A DNA stretch of 64,000 bases from Cohnella nanjingensis (GCF_014212125.1 NZ_JACJVP010000005.1:67052-131051); one strand, 5' to 3'. Shown: positions 1 through 8,619, counted from the first letter of the stretch. The notes: generated from the letters alone by a model not told the origin. Made by a program: numbers and translations.

Positions 1-130
1 TGTTCGGTCGGCGTTGGAGGTTTCGGAGGTCTGAAGCTGCGGAGGTCCGGAGGTCTGGAGGTCTGGAGGTGCGGAGGTCCGGAGGTCTGGAGCAGTGGAG
101 GACTGGGGATCTGGAGGTCCGGAGGTCTGA
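1..130. repeat. GGAGGTC-type short tandem repeat
   Basis: This stretch is built almost entirely from 7-9 base units of the form GGAGGTC followed by TG, CG or similar, about a dozen in a row with drift (GGAGGTCTG, GGAGGTCCG, GGAGGTGCG). It runs off the left edge of the window, so its full length is unknown. It contains no plausible reading frame. Confidence 0.75.
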
Positions 131-411
131 CAAATCTATGAAGACGTAACAATAGGTGCTTAGAATGTCAGAATGGCCGCTTATCACCAAATAAGAATCA
201 GATAGGCCATGTAGATGATATCGTTGCAGCTCGTAAAGACCGGATTCGCCGTTGTGAGATCCTTTTATAGCCCGTCGCAATTTCATATAGCCTGTGACCT
301 GGTAAGGGCATGCGTCTTTTTTGACAAAGTCGAATCTATATAACGTTATTTACATGTGCTATGCTAGGGTGAGATGTACGTACAAGCACATTCATGGCGC
401 AGGAGGATTCG
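131..411. other. intergenic, AT-richer, possible promoter
   Basis: No gene is visible here. The stretch is clearly richer in A and T than the genes around it. A TTGACA hexamer at 321-326 followed 18 bases later by GTTATT (345-350) is a possible sigma-A promoter for the downstream epimerase gene, but the -10 is poor. Confidence 0.4.
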
Positions 412-1425
412 ATGACGATGGAGAATCAAGCGTTCGAGGGCACCTATAAGGGGGAGCGGGCGATTTGGCTTCAGGCCGGTCCCTACGAAGCGGCGGTGCT
501 GCCGGATACGGGGGCGAACCTGATCGCTTTCCGCGACAAACAGCGGGGCTATGCATTCATCCGCGAGCCCGAATCGGCGGAGATGGAAGCTTTCAAGGCC
601 CGTCCGATCGTGCACGGCATTCCGGTGCTGTTCCCGCCGAACCGGTACGAGGACGGGAAGTTCGCGTGGGAGGGTCAAGTCTATCATTTCCCGGTGAACG
701 AGCCGGACCGGCGCAATCATCTGCACGGCTTTCTCAGCGACATTCCGTGGGAGGTCGACCAGTTCGGCGCCGACGGGCTGGAGAGCCGCGTCACGCTGTC
801 GGTTACGATCGATCCATCGCACCCGGTGTACGCTTGTTTCCCGCACTCTTTTACCGTTCAACTGCAATACACGCTTAGCGCGCACGGCCTTCATCAAAGG
901 ATCAGCGTCCGCAACGAAGGCGCGGACCGCATGCCGTGCCTGCTCGCGTTCCATACGACGGTCAACGCGCCGTTCGTGCCGGGCAGCACGCCAGCCGATC
1001 ATACGTTCAAGCTGACGGTGGGCGAGCGGTGGGAGATGGGCGCGGACGGCCGGATGCTGCCGACCAAGCGCAAGCTCGCGCTGACGCCGGGCGAGGAGCG
1101 GATGCGCGACGGCACCCAGTCGCCGTTCTTCGAGGCGATGGACAACCATTATACGGCGCAGCCGCAGGACGGCCGCAACCGGATGGAGCTGCTTGATACG
1201 CGCGTCGGCGTGAAGCTCGTCTACGACATCGGGGCGGGCTACAAGCAATGGATGATCTGGAACGACGGCGCGAAGGGCGGATACTTCTGCCCCGAGCCGC
1301 AGGTCAACCTCGTCAACGCGCCGAACATCGAACTGACGGCCGAGGAAGCCGAGGCGGTCGGGCTCATCGGCCTCGCGCCGGGCGAGATCTGGGAAGAGAC
1401 GAGCCGGCTGTACGTGATCGGGTAA
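412..1425 (+). CDS. aldose 1-epimerase family protein
   Basis: The product is a 337-residue protein of the aldose epimerase / galactose mutarotase-like beta-sandwich family, which bind sugars and interconvert their anomers. Recognisable features are the early VLPDTGANLIAF segment, the HGIPVLFPPNR segment, NHLHGFL with its conserved His, and the late EPQVNLVNAPN segment carrying a conserved Glu. An in-frame ATG lies 18 bases upstream at 394, but AGGAGG at 401-406 falls between the two, so 412 is preferred. It stands alone, with a strong terminator 34 bases after the stop. The exact sugar cannot be told from sequence; YeaD-type and GalM-type members both fit. Confidence 0.82.
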   Translation: MTMENQAFEGTYKGERAIWLQAGPYEAAVLPDTGANLIAFRDKQRGYAFIREPESAEMEAFKARPIVHGIPVLFPPNRYEDGKFAWEGQVYHFPVNEPDRRNHLHGFLSDIPWEVDQFGADGLESRVTLSVTIDPSHPVYACFPHSFTVQLQYTLSAHGLHQRISVRNEGADRMPCLLAFHTTVNAPFVPGSTPADHTFKLTVGERWEMGADGRMLPTKRKLALTPGEERMRDGTQSPFFEAMDNHYTAQPQDGRNRMELLDTRVGVKLVYDIGAGYKQWMIWNDGAKGGYFCPEPQVNLVNAPNIELTAEEAEAVGLIGLAPGEIWEETSRLYVIG

Positions 1426-1458
1426 GAGATAGGCAACGTTTGAAGCTTTTGTACGCAA

Positions 1459-1494
1459 GCGCCGGCGAAGATCGTTCGCCGGCGCATTTTTTTT
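1459..1494 (+). terminator. rho-independent terminator after epimerase
   Basis: An 11-bp perfect stem (GCGCCGGCGAA pairing with TTCGCCGGCGC) with a 5-base loop is followed by A and eight T. Confidence 0.93.
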
Positions 1495-1626
1495 CATCAG
1501 GAGCACGGGCTCCCGCTTTCGCCGTGAACGCTTCGGGGCGCTCATCCGTCTGTATGTAGAGATACCGCGCGAAGCACGGACGCCGGAACGATCGGGTCCG
1601 ACTCGCATGCAGAAGGAGCGTGAACC

Positions 1627-2457
1627 ATGACGCCATCGTTGAAGCCCGTCCCGAGGAGCGCGATGCGCATCTATATCGGGAAAAAGGCATACCGGTTGAA
1701 ACGGTATGCGGAGTGGTACTTCGGAGACAAGAAATACGCGAAGCGTCTCGAGCCGGAGCGCCGTCTGCCCCATGTCGCCTTCACGCACCGGACGGTGCTG
1801 CTGCGGCAGCTCCGCGCGGTCGACATGCAGCTGCAGATCAACAAGGTGCACAATCTCAAGATCGCGTCGCGCCTTCTGAACGGGCTTGTCCTGCAGCCGG
1901 GAGAGACGTTCTCCTATTGGCGTCTCTTCGGCGATGCCACGAAGCGCAAAGGTTATCTGGACGGCATGATCCTCTTCTACGGTCGGGTGACGACCGGCGT
2001 CGGCGGCGGATTGTGCCAGCTGTCGAACCTCATCTACTGGATCACGCTGCACACGCCGCTCACCGTCACGGAGCGCTATAGACACAGCTACGATGTCTTC
2101 CCCGATACCGGGCGGAGCCAGCCCTTCGGCAGCGGCGCGACGTGCGCCTACAACTATCTGGACTTGCAGATCAAGAACGAGACCGACCGGCCGTACCAGC
2201 TCATCGTGTATCTGACGGATACGGATCTGGCGGGGGAGTGGCGGACGACGGCGCCTCCGACGAAGTCTTACGAGGTTTACGAGAAGGAGCACTGGATCAC
2301 GCAAGAACACTGGGGCGGCTATATCCGGCATAATCGCATTCACCGGAAAGTGTTCGACCGGGAGCAAGCAAGCGCGGCGGACGAATTCGTCACCGAGAAC
2401 CATGCCGTTATGATGTACGAACCGATGCTCGGCAGCGGCAAAGGCGGCCCGAATTGA
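1627..2457 (+). CDS. VanW family protein
   Basis: The product is a 276-residue VanW-domain protein. VanW is named from the vanB vancomycin-resistance cluster but is widespread in Firmicutes outside resistance clusters, and its biochemical role is not established. The hallmark GVGGGLCQLSN stretch is near residue 125, preceded by LQPGETFSYW. There is no clear signal peptide. The start at 1627 is supported by GAAGGAG at 1612-1618. No vanA/B/H/X-like neighbours are present, so a resistance role is not suggested. It converges on the minus-strand regulator gene. Confidence 0.88.
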   Translation: MTPSLKPVPRSAMRIYIGKKAYRLKRYAEWYFGDKKYAKRLEPERRLPHVAFTHRTVLLRQLRAVDMQLQINKVHNLKIASRLLNGLVLQPGETFSYWRLFGDATKRKGYLDGMILFYGRVTTGVGGGLCQLSNLIYWITLHTPLTVTERYRHSYDVFPDTGRSQPFGSGATCAYNYLDLQIKNETDRPYQLIVYLTDTDLAGEWRTTAPPTKSYEVYEKEHWITQEHWGGYIRHNRIHRKVFDREQASAADEFVTENHAVMMYEPMLGSGKGGPN

Positions 2458-2507
2458 GAACGTACGCGCACGCTGCCCGATCTTGGCGGTCCAAGACACC
2501 GCGAGCC

Positions 2508-2553
2508 GCAAGCCCTGCCTTCTGTACGAGTCCGTACGGAAGCCGGGGCTTGC
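2508..2553. terminator. hairpin between convergent genes
   Basis: GCAAGCCC (2508-2515) pairs with GGGCTTGC (2546-2553), with further pairing inside. It lies between the VanW stop and the end of the minus-strand regulator. No long T run follows on either strand, so termination efficiency is uncertain. Confidence 0.55.
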
Positions 2554-2568
2554 CGTTGCTCCGGGCGC

Positions 2569-3408
2569 CTATTCGCCCACCAGCCGCCGCAACTTGGTCT
2601 CGGTCGGCGAATTGGACGCGGGCGTATAGACGCTCATCCGCAAGTCGGCGCTGCCGTGCACCTGCAAGGAGGTCAGATGGAACAGCATCTTGCCCGCCTT
2701 CGCGTGGCGGAATTCCAGCACGACCTCGGGCGCGCTGTTCACGCGGCTGTCGTGCCACAGTTGTTCGAAGTCGGGGTACAGCCCGCCCATCTCAGTGAGG
2801 AAGCGATCGTACCAGTCGTCCTCGACGTACTGTCCGTAGTAGGCGCGGAAGATCGCCAGATACCCGCTCGCGAAATGTTCCCAATTGACCGCGAGCCTGC
2901 GGAATTCCTTGCGGGCGAACAGTAGGCGGATCATATTCCGCTGCTCGGGCGGAACAGCCTCGAAGCCCAGGAACACATGAGCCGCCGCTTCGTTCCAGCC
3001 GACGATCTGGCAGCGCCGGTCCGAGATGATGGTCGGGCAGTACCGGAGCTCGGCGAGGATCTTCTCGAGCGCCGGCGTGATGCGCGGCGTCGGCTCAGGG
3101 GCGTGGAGCGCGGTGCCGATGCCGCTGTCCGAAGCCAGCGCGATCAAGTATTTGCGCTCGTCCGGCGTGAGCCGGAGCGCCTCGGCGATATTGTCGAGGA
3201 CGGAGAGAGACGCCTGGATGTCGCGGCCTTGCTCCAGCCACGTGTACCAGGTGCTGCTGACCCCGGCGAGGTGCGCGACTTCCTCTCGGCGCAGGCCCGG
3301 CGTCCGGCGTCGCATGCCTTCAGGCAGCCCGACCGATTGGGGCGTCAGCTTGGCCCGCTGCGCCTTGAGGAAGGCGGACAGGGCTTGCAGTCTTGTTTGG
3401 GTATTCAC
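2569..3408 (-). CDS. XRE-family regulator with MmyB-like domain
   Basis: This 279-residue transcription regulator has an N-terminal helix-turn-helix (residues about 8-85, including TPGLRREEVAHLAGVSSTWY and LEQGRDIQASLSVLD) and a C-terminal MmyB-like putative ligand-binding domain. The layout is frequent in actinobacteria and occurs in Paenibacillus, where members often control a neighbouring oxidoreductase or exporter. It is transcribed away from the fabF-like gene with a shared 217-base intergenic region. The ligand and targets cannot be told from the sequence. Confidence 0.85.
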   Translation of the reverse strand: MNTQTRLQALSAFLKAQRAKLTPQSVGLPEGMRRRTPGLRREEVAHLAGVSSTWYTWLEQGRDIQASLSVLDNIAEALRLTPDERKYLIALASDSGIGTALHAPEPTPRITPALEKILAELRYCPTIISDRRCQIVGWNEAAAHVFLGFEAVPPEQRNMIRLLFARKEFRRLAVNWEHFASGYLAIFRAYYGQYVEDDWYDRFLTEMGGLYPDFEQLWHDSRVNSAPEVVLEFRHAKAGKMLFHLTSLQVHGSADLRMSVYTPASNSPTETKLRRLVGE

Positions 3409-3512
3409 AGGGGGGACACCTCCCGATGGATTCGGCGTATTTGGCGCGCAAGGCCATTCGGGCGAACCGGGGCATCCTTGCCGCCGATTCGGCGCCTTGC
3501 ATTCTGGTAGTT

Positions 3513-3541
3513 ATTATACCAGGATAAACGATAACTTGTAA
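3513..3541 (-). promoter_or_regulatory. promoter of the MmyB-type regulator
   Basis: On the minus strand, TATAAT (3518-3513) preceded by TG at the extended -10 position lies 17 bases from TTACAA (3541-3536). AGTTAT at 3509-3514 and ATAACT at 3531-3536 form a dyad across the same bases and could be the operator. Confidence 0.6.
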
Positions 3542-3625
3542 TAGGATATATCGTGTGGAAAGATGGAAGGTACAAGAGGTCCGCGGTCAGCATCGATCTG
3601 GACCGAAGGCAAGGAGGAAGCAATC

Positions 3626-4873
3626 ATGGAGAGAGTAGTCATAACCGGCATGGGCGCGATCACGCCGCTCGGCAATGATGTGGAGACGTTCTGGAGGCGG
3701 CTGGCGAACGGGGAGTCTGGCGTCGGCCCGATCGATACGTTCGACGTGTCGCGGCACAAGGCGAAGATCGCCGGCATGGTTCGCGAATTCGACGCGGAAG
3801 CGCGGTTCGGGCGCAAGGAAGCGCGCCGGATGGATCGCTTCTGCCAATTCGCGGTCGCGGCGGCGGATGACGCTGTCGCGGACGCCGGACTCGACATGGA
3901 GACGGTGGACCGCGAGCGCGTCGGCGTCTATGTCGGCGCGGGCATCGGCGGCCTGCAGACGCTGCTGGACAACGACGGGCAGCTGCGGGACCGGGGACCG
4001 GAGCGCGTGAGCCCGTTGCTCGTCCCGATGATGATCCCCAACATGGCGGCGGCGATGATCAGCATCCGCCTGGGCGCGTACGGCCCCACGATGGCGCCCG
4101 TGACGGCTTGCTCGATCGGCAATACGGCGATCGGCGAGGCGTTCCGGCTCATCCGGGCCGGCGACGCGGATATCATCCTGGCCGGCGGCACCGAAGCGGC
4201 CGTCACCGATATCGCGCTCGCCAGCTTCGGCAACGCGACGGCGCTGTCCGGGCGGAACGAAGCGTCCGGCGAAGCCAGCCGGCCGTTCGACGCCGGCCGC
4301 GACGGGTTCGTCATGGCGGAGGGCGCCGGCATCCTGGTGATCGAATCGCTGTCGCACGCGCAGCGCCGAGGGGCCCGCGTGCTGGGCGAAGTGATCGGCT
4401 ACGGCGCGAGTTCGGACGCCTATCATATAGTCGCGACGCACCCCGAGGGGCGGGGCGCGTATCAGGCGATGCGCGCCGCCTTGCGCAGCGCGGGGCTCTC
4501 GCCGTCGGACGTGGACGTCATCAGCGCGCACGCGACGAGCACGGAGATCGGCGATCTCTCCGAGACGGAAGCGATCAAGCGGCTGTTCGGCGAGGACGCC
4601 TACCGCATCCCCGTCACGGCGAACAAGTCGATGACCGGGCATATGCTGGGCGCGGCGGGCGGGATCGAAGCGATCGCCCTCGCGAAGATGCTGCAGGAGG
4701 GCGTCGTGACCCCGACGATCAATCTGACGTCGCCCGATCCGGCCTGCGATCTGGACTATGTCCCGAACGAAGCCCGGCGCGGTCTGGATCTGCGGATCGG
4801 CCTGTCCAATTCGTTCGGATTCGGCGGACACAACGCGGTGATCGTGCTGCGCAAATATGAGGAGACCGCCTAA
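3626..4873 (+). CDS. fabF: beta-ketoacyl-ACP synthase II-like (KAS II)
   Basis: This 415-residue condensing enzyme of the FabF type adds malonyl-ACP units to a growing acyl chain in the cytosol. The Cys-His-His active site is visible: Cys162 in VTACSIG, His302 in SAHATSTEIGD and His339 in NKSMTGHMLGAAGG. MERVVITGMG is the typical FabF N-terminus. AAGGAGG at 3611-3617 sets the start at 3626. FabF usually sits next to fabH or acpP, but this copy stands alone. The flanks of its Cys and first His also differ from housekeeping FabF. It may therefore be a second paralogue for a specialised acyl chain. Confidence 0.85.
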   Translation: MERVVITGMGAITPLGNDVETFWRRLANGESGVGPIDTFDVSRHKAKIAGMVREFDAEARFGRKEARRMDRFCQFAVAAADDAVADAGLDMETVDRERVGVYVGAGIGGLQTLLDNDGQLRDRGPERVSPLLVPMMIPNMAAAMISIRLGAYGPTMAPVTACSIGNTAIGEAFRLIRAGDADIILAGGTEAAVTDIALASFGNATALSGRNEASGEASRPFDAGRDGFVMAEGAGILVIESLSHAQRRGARVLGEVIGYGASSDAYHIVATHPEGRGAYQAMRAALRSAGLSPSDVDVISAHATSTEIGDLSETEAIKRLFGEDAYRIPVTANKSMTGHMLGAAGGIEAIALAKMLQEGVVTPTINLTSPDPACDLDYVPNEARRGLDLRIGLSNSFGFGGHNAVIVLRKYEETA

Positions 4874-4899
4874 CGCAAGCAGAATAGCTGCGCGCCAGA

Positions 4900-4929
4900 G
4901 CCGTTCGCGATATTCGCGGGCGGCTTTTT
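4900..4929 (+). terminator. terminator after fabF-like gene
   Basis: GCCGTTCGCG pairs with CGCGGGCGGC (one G-T pair) across a 5-base loop and is followed by five T. Confidence 0.88.
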
Positions 4930-5048
4930 GTCGCGGGCGATTGCTTGAACGTCGGGGCATCCGCCGCAAAATGGAAACTGCGGTTGAGTTAAATTGATCG
5001 ATAATGTAATATGTTTATTAAATAAGCAAACGATATGAGGTATTGTCT

Positions 5049-5387
5049 ATGAATAAATTCGAAGAGCGGTTTCCCGTGACAGACCGGGAACGGTCGGATC
5101 TGATCCAGCGGTTTTTCCCGAAGGGGCCGGACGGTCCCCTGAGCCATATCCCGAAGAAGGAGAAGCGGAAGCTCGTCGTTCTGCGCCATCTGGCGGATAC
5201 GTTCGAGCCGGGCAAGCGGTACACGGAGAAGGAAGTGAACGAAGCGCTGAAGGCGCGATTCGAGGACCATGCGACGCTGAGGCGGAATCTGATCGACTAC
5301 CGGTTCATGGACCGGGAGCCGAATGGGAGCCATTACTGGCTGAGGACGACGGATGCGGCAGAGCGGGGAGAGCCGGAGCGCGGATAA
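5049..5387 (+). CDS. DUF2087 domain protein
   Basis: A 112-residue protein that matches the DUF2087 pattern: a basic stretch PKKEKRKLVVLRHLADTF, then YTEKEVNEALKARFEDHATL, then RRNLIDYRFMDRE and a late YWL. The family is thought to be a small winged-helix-like fold, sometimes fused to other regulators; its function is unknown. GAGG at 5037-5040 lies 8 bases before ATG 5049, which is preferred over a TTG at 5043. The stop is followed by about 330 bases without a convincing gene. Confidence 0.72.
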   Translation: MNKFEERFPVTDRERSDLIQRFFPKGPDGPLSHIPKKEKRKLVVLRHLADTFEPGKRYTEKEVNEALKARFEDHATLRRNLIDYRFMDREPNGSHYWLRTTDAAERGEPERG

Positions 5388-5566
5388 GCAACGGCGCAAG
5401 GAAGTCGGAAACGCGTACGCGCGCAGCATCCGCCGGATGGGGATTGAGCAAGTACAAGAAGGAACCGAAGGAACCCGAACGGCGGCTCTGGCTCGAGAAG
5501 CTGCAGTCCTGCGGCGAGCGGGGTTACAATCGTCCGCTCCGAGGTTGCGTTGCGGTCGGGCGCATA

Positions 5567-5610
5567 GAGGCCTCCATTCGCGGCGATCTCCGACGGATGG
5601 AGGCCTCTTT
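5567..5610 (+). terminator. terminator downstream of DUF2087 gene
   Basis: GAGGCCTCCAT (5567-5577) and ATGGAGGCCTC (5597-5607) form a perfect 11-bp stem followed by TTT. It lies 180 bases after the DUF2087 stop; the bases between hold no supported gene. Confidence 0.65.
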
Positions 5611-5653
5611 CGCCTTGGTTCGTTTGCTTTGAAAAAATATTTGGATTGCGGGC

Positions 5654-5684
5654 TTGAGCCTTACGTCGCGTAATGGTTTATAGT
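5654..5684 (+). promoter_or_regulatory. MerR-type promoter with 19-bp spacer and dyad
   Basis: TTGAGC (-35, 5654-5659) and TATAGT (-10, 5679-5684) are separated by 19 bases, longer than the usual 17. The spacer holds a perfect inverted repeat, TTACG-TCG-CGTAA (5661-5673). This is the classical architecture of promoters activated by MerR-family proteins, and it sits directly before a merR gene. Confidence 0.83.
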
Positions 5685-5721
5685 AAGAGTACCGGTAAGC
5701 ACGATCGCGCGAATCGAGGGG

Positions 5722-6240
5722 ATGATCATCTCAGGGCAAACGCAATGGAAAGTGGGCGAGCTCGCCAAGTTGACGGGACTGACGGTGCGAACTTTGCGCT
5801 TTTACGATCAGATCGGATTGTTGTCGCCGACCGGCTATTCGGATGGCGGGTACCGGCTCTACGAGGAGCCGGACCTGTCGCGTCTTCAGCAGGTCCTGGC
5901 GCTAAAGGAACTGGGGCTGCAGCTGGATGAGATCAAGTCCGTCTTGGCGGACCCGCACTACAATCCGTTGGAAGTGGTGAACCTGCAGGTCGCCCGTCTC
6001 CGGGATCAGATCGCAAGGCAGCAGCAGTTATTGAAGGAATTGCAGAACGCCGCGTCGCTCATGCAGGCGAACGAACCGTTGAATGTAGAGGGCTTTGCCA
6101 AGCTGCTCGGCATGATGAAAAAGTCGCACGAATCGTACTTTTCCGAACGACGGACAAGCATGGAACGCTATTTCGACCGGCTCGGCGACTGGCTTGCGCA
6201 GCCGTCCGAAGCCAATATCCATGAGGAGGATGACCGATGA
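5722..6240 (+). CDS. MerR family transcriptional regulator
   Basis: The protein has 172 residues. Its winged-helix DNA-binding part is near the N-terminus (WKVGELAKLTGLTVRTLRFY, then GYRLYEEPDLSRLQQVLAL) and is followed by a long dimerising coiled coil (about residues 85-120) and a short effector region. It lacks the Cys pattern of metal sensors and resembles the TipA/Mta-like branch. It probably binds the dyad in the 19-bp-spacer promoter just upstream and so controls itself and the overlapping SRPBCC gene. A GAGGGG sits almost against the ATG, which is closer than usual, so the start is slightly uncertain. Confidence 0.88.
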   Translation: MIISGQTQWKVGELAKLTGLTVRTLRFYDQIGLLSPTGYSDGGYRLYEEPDLSRLQQVLALKELGLQLDEIKSVLADPHYNPLEVVNLQVARLRDQIARQQQLLKELQNAASLMQANEPLNVEGFAKLLGMMKKSHESYFSERRTSMERYFDRLGDWLAQPSEANIHEEDDR

Positions 6241-6701
6241 CCGCACGATTTGCTACGCATGACACGTTTGTAATCGAGAAAACCTATGAGGTCGCGCAAG
6301 ACCGCGTTTTCGCGGCCTGGTCGAATCCCAAGGCCAAGGCCAAGTGGTTCTCTCCGGCCGACACGTTCGAATTCCGGGTCGGCGGACGGGAGACCAGCCG
6401 AGGCGGCCCTCCGGGAGGTCCTATATTCGCCTTCGAAGCGACCTATCAAGAGATCGTCCCCGGCGAGCGCATCGTCTACGGATACACGCTGGACATGGAC
6501 GAGACGCGGATCTCGGCCTCCGTGGTCACGGTTGAATTCAAGCCGGCAGGTTCCGGGACGCAGCTGATCTTCACGGAGCAAGGCGCCTTCCTCGACGGAC
6601 ACGATTCGCCGAGCCAACGAGAGCATGGGACGAACGCGATGCTGGACACGCTGGGCCAAGTGCTGCAGAGCGCGTCCGCATCCGGGGACAGTGAAATTTA
6701 G
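6237..6701 (+). CDS. SRPBCC (AHSA1-like) domain protein
   Basis: This 154-residue START/AHSA1-type SRPBCC protein has a hydrophobic-ligand-binding fold. Typical motifs are IEKTYEVAQDRVFAAWSNP near the start, KWFSPADTFEFRVGG, and a late TQLIFTEQGAF. Its ATG overlaps the stop of the MerR gene (ATGA), so the two are translationally coupled. The pairing suggests that it binds or alters the small molecule sensed by the regulator, but no substrate can be named. Confidence 0.85.
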   Translation: MTARFATHDTFVIEKTYEVAQDRVFAAWSNPKAKAKWFSPADTFEFRVGGRETSRGGPPGGPIFAFEATYQEIVPGERIVYGYTLDMDETRISASVVTVEFKPAGSGTQLIFTEQGAFLDGHDSPSQREHGTNAMLDTLGQVLQSASASGDSEI

Positions 6702-6753
6702 TTGTTCCGCGCGGCCAACCTTTATCTCCATTAGGGACAACATCCCTACCTTC

Positions 6754-6780
6754 ACCCGCGATTCCCGCGGGTTTTCTTAT
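6754..6780 (+). terminator. likely terminator after SRPBCC gene
   Basis: CCCGCG (6755-6760) pairs with CGCGGG (6766-6771) across a 5-base loop and is followed by TTTTCTTATTTTTT. The stem is short but the T-rich tail is good. Confidence 0.55.
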
Positions 6781-6803
6781 TTTTTGGGGGAAGCCGCGAA
6801 CGA

Positions 6804-6860
6804 GAAAAAAGGGCATCCGCGCCGCATGCTCCTCGTGAAAGGGATGCGGCAGGGATGCCC
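6804..6860 (-). terminator. terminator of the MFS gene
   Basis: Read on the minus strand, GGGCATCC and an adjacent inner arm pair with GCATGCGGC and GGATGCCC, followed by six T. It starts 10 bases after the MFS stop. Confidence 0.85.
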
Positions 6861-6869
6861 CGACCAAGC

Positions 6870-8504
6870 TTAAGCGTCCGGCTGCGCCCCGCTCCCGGCC
6901 GCGCGGACGCGCGCCGATTCGGCGGCTTCGCTGCGCATGGCGGGCGCCCCGGCGGGAAGGATCGCCGCCCGACGGCGCGACGCGATGAACAGCGCGGCCA
7001 CGATCGCGGCCCCGGCCAACGTCGCCGCGGCGGCGACGATCAAGGAGACGTGCATGCCGTCCACGAACAACCGGCCGCTCTCGCGGACGACCGCCTCCCG
7101 GCTCTCGGCCGGCACCGGCGCCAGCGCATCGCGCGGCAGCGAACCGCTCTCCAGCTGCGCGGAGAGCCGCTCCGCCGCGCCGTCCGGCAGCGGCAGTCGC
7201 GCCAGCGCGCCGGGAGCCGCCGAGCGGATGTGGCCGCTGACGATCGCGCCGGTAAGGGCGACGCCGAACACGGCGCTCAATTGGCGGAACGTATTCGAGA
7301 GGCCCGAAGCAGCGCCGGCCCGCTCGGGCGAGACCGCGCTCATCAGCGCGACCGTGGCGGAGGAGCCGCACATCGAGATGCCGAGCCCGAGCAGCGACAG
7401 GGCCCACCAGTAGCCGCCGTAGCCCACGCCGTCCCTGCCGATGAGCAGCAGGCCGGCGAGCGACCCGGCGACGAAGAGCATGCCGAGCGGGATGACGCTG
7501 CGCGGAGGAAGCTTGGGCGCCAGCGTCCCTCCGATGTAGGAGAAGACCATGATGCTGGCGGTCAGCGACAGGAAGCGCACGCCCGTCTCGACGGGCGAGA
7601 GGCCGTTCGCGTTCTGCCAGTACAGGGTCAGCAGGAAGATAACGCCGTACAGGCCGAAGAAGCCCAGGAAGTTCGCGAGGGACGCGACGGCGACGACCGG
7701 GTTGCGGAACAGTCCCAGCGGGAAGAGCGGCTCCCGGCGGCGCAGCTCCCAGAGGACGAAGACGAGCAGCAGGACAGCCGAAGCGCCCAGCGTGCCCGCG
7801 ATGCGGACCGAACCCCATCCCCAGGCGTTGCCTTCGATCAAACCGTAAGCCAGCAGGGCGATGGAGGCGATGAACAGCAACTGACCGGGGGCGTCCATGC
7901 CGCGCGCCTGCCGCTGCTCGGCCGGTCCTCTCATCAGCGCCAGCGCCAGGGTTACGGCAGCGCCGACGGGGAGGTTGATCCAGAAGATGCTCTGCCATCC
8001 GAACCGCTCGACCAGCCATCCGCCCAAGACCGGTCCGGTCGCCAACGCCACGCCGCCGACCGCGGACCAGATGCCGATGGCTTTGGCGCGCGCGGCGGGC
8101 TGATCGTACAGCCTTCGGATCATGGCGAGCGACAGCGGGAGGAGCACGGCTCCGAATACCCCTTGGAACGCGCGGCCGGCGAGCAGCCAATCCAGCGAAG
8201 GCGCCATCGCGCAGAGCACCGAGAACATAGTGAAGCCGACGATGCCGGCGAGGAATACTTTGCGCGGCCCGAGCACGTCGCCGATCGCGCCGGATGATAG
8301 CTGCAGGCAAGCGAAGGTAAGCAAGTAGGCATCGACTACCCACTGGAGTCCTTTCAAGCCGACGTCAAAATGCCGCTGAATGTCGGAGAGGGCGACATTG
8401 ACGATCGTGCCGTCCAGATACACCATGAATACGCCGAAACAGAGGAAAAACAGCATCCACCCCCGGCTGCGGGGCGAGATCGCTTCGATCGATCGATTGG
8501 TCAT
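6870..8504 (-). CDS. MFS transporter, DHA2 (EmrB/QacA) family
   Basis: A 544-residue drug:H+ antiporter-type permease with about 14 membrane segments. Motifs include the first-helix DGTIVNVALSDIQ, WVVDAYLLTFACLQL, the loop 2-3 motif GDVLGPRKVFLAG, and the antiporter motif C GPVLGGWLVE. An in-frame ATG at 8510 is only 3 bases from the AAAGGA site, while ATG 8504 is 9 bases away, so 8504 is chosen. It is divergent from a LysR-type regulator, which likely controls it. The export substrate is unknown. Confidence 0.9.
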   Translation of the reverse strand: MTNRSIEAISPRSRGWMLFFLCFGVFMVYLDGTIVNVALSDIQRHFDVGLKGLQWVVDAYLLTFACLQLSSGAIGDVLGPRKVFLAGIVGFTMFSVLCAMAPSLDWLLAGRAFQGVFGAVLLPLSLAMIRRLYDQPAARAKAIGIWSAVGGVALATGPVLGGWLVERFGWQSIFWINLPVGAAVTLALALMRGPAEQRQARGMDAPGQLLFIASIALLAYGLIEGNAWGWGSVRIAGTLGASAVLLLVFVLWELRRREPLFPLGLFRNPVVAVASLANFLGFFGLYGVIFLLTLYWQNANGLSPVETGVRFLSLTASIMVFSYIGGTLAPKLPPRSVIPLGMLFVAGSLAGLLLIGRDGVGYGGYWWALSLLGLGISMCGSSATVALMSAVSPERAGAASGLSNTFRQLSAVFGVALTGAIVSGHIRSAAPGALARLPLPDGAAERLSAQLESGSLPRDALAPVPAESREAVVRESGRLFVDGMHVSLIVAAAATLAGAAIVAALFIASRRRAAILPAGAPAMRSEAAESARVRAAGSGAQPDA

Positions 8505-8573
8505 GTTCATCCGTCCTTTGGCTTGCCGATTCGAACGGGCCGCGAGCGCCGTTCGGTATCTTCATTGTAGAAA

Positions 8574-8602
8574 TTGACAACTCATTCTGTCTAATTTATC
8601 AT
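8574..8602 (+). promoter_or_regulatory. promoter of the lysR-type gene
   Basis: TTGACA (8574-8579) and TATCAT (8597-8602) are spaced by exactly 17 bases. The -10 overlaps the dyad described at 8596-8619, as expected for an autoregulated LysR gene. Confidence 0.7.
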
Positions 8603-8619
8603 TTGAATCAATATCATAA
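8596..8619. promoter_or_regulatory. candidate LysR operator between divergent genes
   Basis: An imperfect 24-bp dyad with TTAT at the left end and ATAA at the right end matches its own reverse complement at 16 of 24 positions. It lies in the MFS/lysR intergenic region. Confidence 0.45.

Noticed and set aside
364-2511. A 715-codon minus-strand frame across the epimerase and VanW genes
   Set aside because: It crosses a terminator and two recognisable plus-strand genes, and its product is Arg-rich without motifs.
5353-5673. Small genes after the DUF2087 gene (frames starting 5353 and 5444)
   Set aside because: Neither has a ribosome site, both run through the hairpin at 5567-5607, and the products match nothing. 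A remnant of a decayed gene is possible but not shown.
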